This document shows positions 6,051 through 7,362 of a stretch of DNA of 7,362 nucleotides, piece by piece; within the stretch, counting starts at the first letter, position 1; the number at the start of each line of letters is the position of its first letter. The position numbers and the translations under genes were made by a program. This DNA is from DATAXP01 sp036272935. GTDB lineage: Bacteria > Planctomycetota > Planctomycetia > Pirellulales > PNKZ01. The notes under the pieces are model-generated. The model did not search any database and was not told the DNA's origin. It worked only from the letters and a program-made list of their open reading frames with translations. The DNA is taken from NCBI GenBank assembly GCA_036272935.1, contig DATAXP010000094.1, positions 1 to 7,362 on the forward strand. The letters are read 5' to 3'.

Positions 6051-7362
6051 ATGCTCATCATTATCAGCGATTTGCACTGGACCGATCAGCCTGGTGCCGC
6101 AGCCGCCTCGAACGAAACGGTCGAGCAGCTCGCCCGGCAACTGCGGCGAATGGTCGAAGGGGCCTCGTGGCGGCTCGGCGGACGGTACCTGCCCCTGGTG
6201 CGGGTCGACTTGCTGCTGCTGGGCGATTGCCTCGACATGATCCACTCGCCCCGCTGGTCGGCGCACAGCAGCTCGGCCTTCTCGTCGCTTCGCCCCTGGG
6301 ATCCGCCCGAGCAACCGGGCTTTGCCGAGCGCGTGATGCAGATCACCAGCGACATCCTGCACAGCCACCAGGCGGGCTGCGCGCTGTTGCGGGGCCTGGC
6401 CGCCGGCGGGCTGACCGTCCCGCCCAGTGAGACACCGGGCCGCCCGGCACTCGACGCCGCGCCGATCGCTATCCCCTTGAACATTCATTACATGATCGGC
6501 GACCACGATTGGCCGCTGCGTCTGCCGGGGAAGGCATTCGACGCGGTGCGCCAGATGGTGGTCCGCGACCTGGGCCTGAGCAACGATCCCACGATGCCGT
6601 TCCCGCACGATCCGGCCGACGACGGCAAGCTGCTCGAGCTGCTGCGGCGGCATCGCGTGATGGCTCGGCATGGCGACATCTTCGATCCGCTGGCCTTTGG
6701 CGGCACTCGGGCCGGCAGCTCGCTGGCCGACGTGCTGATCGTCGAGCTGTTCGATCGCTTCGCCGCGCAATTGGCAGCCGAGCTGGCCGGCGAGATGCCC
6801 CCGGCCCTAGCAACTGGGCTGGCCGACATGCAGCATGTGCGGCCGATGCTGGCCGCGCGGAATTGGCTCGATGGTCTGCTGACTCGTTCGTGTCCGAGCC
6901 CTGCGGTGCGGCATCGCGTCACTTCCATCTGGGACCAGCTTGTCGAACAGATGGTCGATCTGCCGATCATCCGCCGCAGCAACGAGTGGCACCCGTCCGA
7001 TCTGGTGGATGGCCTGCGAAGGCTCCTTACCTTTCGCAAGCTGCTCTCGACCGGCGGCCGCACGGGGCTAGCCTCGTTGCCGATCAACCACGACGCGATG
7101 ATCGACGCTTATCGCAGCCACGCCCTGGCCGAGGCCGATTACCGCAACCGCCGGGCAAAGCACATCGTGTACGGCCACACGCACGTTGCCGAGACGATCG
7201 CGCTGGACGCCAGCCATGCCGATGGCCACGTGCTCAACCAGGTGTATCTGAACGCCGGCTGCTGGCAGCGGGTGGTTCGCCCGGCGCGGCACGGTCACTC
7301 GCCGCACGATTTCATCCCGTACGACTCGATGACCATTCTGGCGTTCTACCAGGCCGACGAAT
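6051..7362 (+). CDS. Calcineurin-like metallophosphoesterase (partial, 3' end cut)
   Basis: The reading frame is open from the ATG at 6051 to the window end (437 residues, no stop), so the gene is truncated by the window. Metallophosphoesterase motifs occur in order: SDLHW (D7, H9), LLGDCLD (D59, D62), GDHDW at 150-154 where GNHD is usual, RHGDIFDP (H207) and YGHTHVAE (H376, H378). Together these should bind two metal ions and hydrolyse a phosphoester. An insertion of about 165 residues, mainly helical in appearance, separates H207 from the GHTH motif. There is no signal peptide, so it is probably cytoplasmic. The substrate is not evident. No strong ribosome site precedes the start (only AGGG near 6038-6041), but the SDLH strand sits at the very N-terminus as the family expects. 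It is transcribed divergently from the Gly/Met-rich gene. Confidence 0.9.
   Translation, partial: MLIIISDLHWTDQPGAAAASNETVEQLARQLRRMVEGASWRLGGRYLPLVRVDLLLLGDCLDMIHSPRWSAHSSSAFSSLRPWDPPEQPGFAERVMQITSDILHSHQAGCALLRGLAAGGLTVPPSETPGRPALDAAPIAIPLNIHYMIGDHDWPLRLPGKAFDAVRQMVVRDLGLSNDPTMPFPHDPADDGKLLELLRRHRVMARHGDIFDPLAFGGTRAGSSLADVLIVELFDRFAAQLAAELAGEMPPALATGLADMQHVRPMLAARNWLDGLLTRSCPSPAVRHRVTSIWDQLVEQMVDLPIIRRSNEWHPSDLVDGLRRLLTFRKLLSTGGRTGLASLPINHDAMIDAYRSHALAEADYRNRRAKHIVYGHTHVAETIALDASHADGHVLNQVYLNAGCWQRVVRPARHGHSPHDFIPYDSMTILAFYQADE

Noticed and set aside
5658..6770. 370-codon minus-strand frame spanning the divergent intergenic region
   Set aside because: It overlaps the metallophosphoesterase gene, whose ordered catalytic motifs on the plus strand are decisive, and it has no recognisable motif.

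Overview
The window is GC-rich bacterial DNA with five genes I can support, typical non-coding spacing and no phage, plasmid or CRISPR signature. Codon use is strongly G/C at third positions. The gene styles (a Gly/Met-rich secreted protein of a type I associate with Planctomycetes, a TreS-maltokinase fusion, and dispersed hairpin repeats between genes) suggest a planctomycete, perhaps Pirellulales. That assignment is from memory of such proteins and is not proven here.

Layout. Bases 1-489 hold no gene I can support. They contain an 18-bp perfect palindrome, a REP-like inverted repeat, a third stem-loop, a strong intrinsic terminator (165-209) that probably ends a gene or RNA starting left of the window, and a MITE-like inverted repeat (212-380). 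I see nothing in 385-475 beyond the leader of the next gene. Bases 490-3828 encode a 1112-residue fusion of trehalose synthase (GH13) and maltokinase. Its synthase half keeps its catalytic triad, but its kinase half has lost the usual catalytic residues. A hairpin repeat follows (3880-3907). Next come an ANTAR-type response regulator (4024-4608) and a 38-residue single-span membrane protein (4751-4867), with a close sigma-54-type promoter match (4654-4670) between them. A long hairpin (4926-4961) separates these from a convergent minus-strand gene for a secreted Gly/Met-rich protein (4955-5803). A divergent intergenic region (5804-6050) carries a second copy of the hairpin repeat. The last gene (6051 to the window end, no stop reached) is a calcineurin-like metallophosphoesterase.

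How the genes relate. No operon of two or more genes is evident: every gene pair is separated by a hairpin, a promoter candidate or a strand change. The TreS fusion belongs to trehalose/maltose/alpha-glucan metabolism. The response regulator probably acts on nascent RNA elsewhere. I find no clear multi-gene novel system. The most unusual observation is the apparent pseudokinase state of the maltokinase half, followed by the sigma-54-type site in front of a tiny membrane protein.
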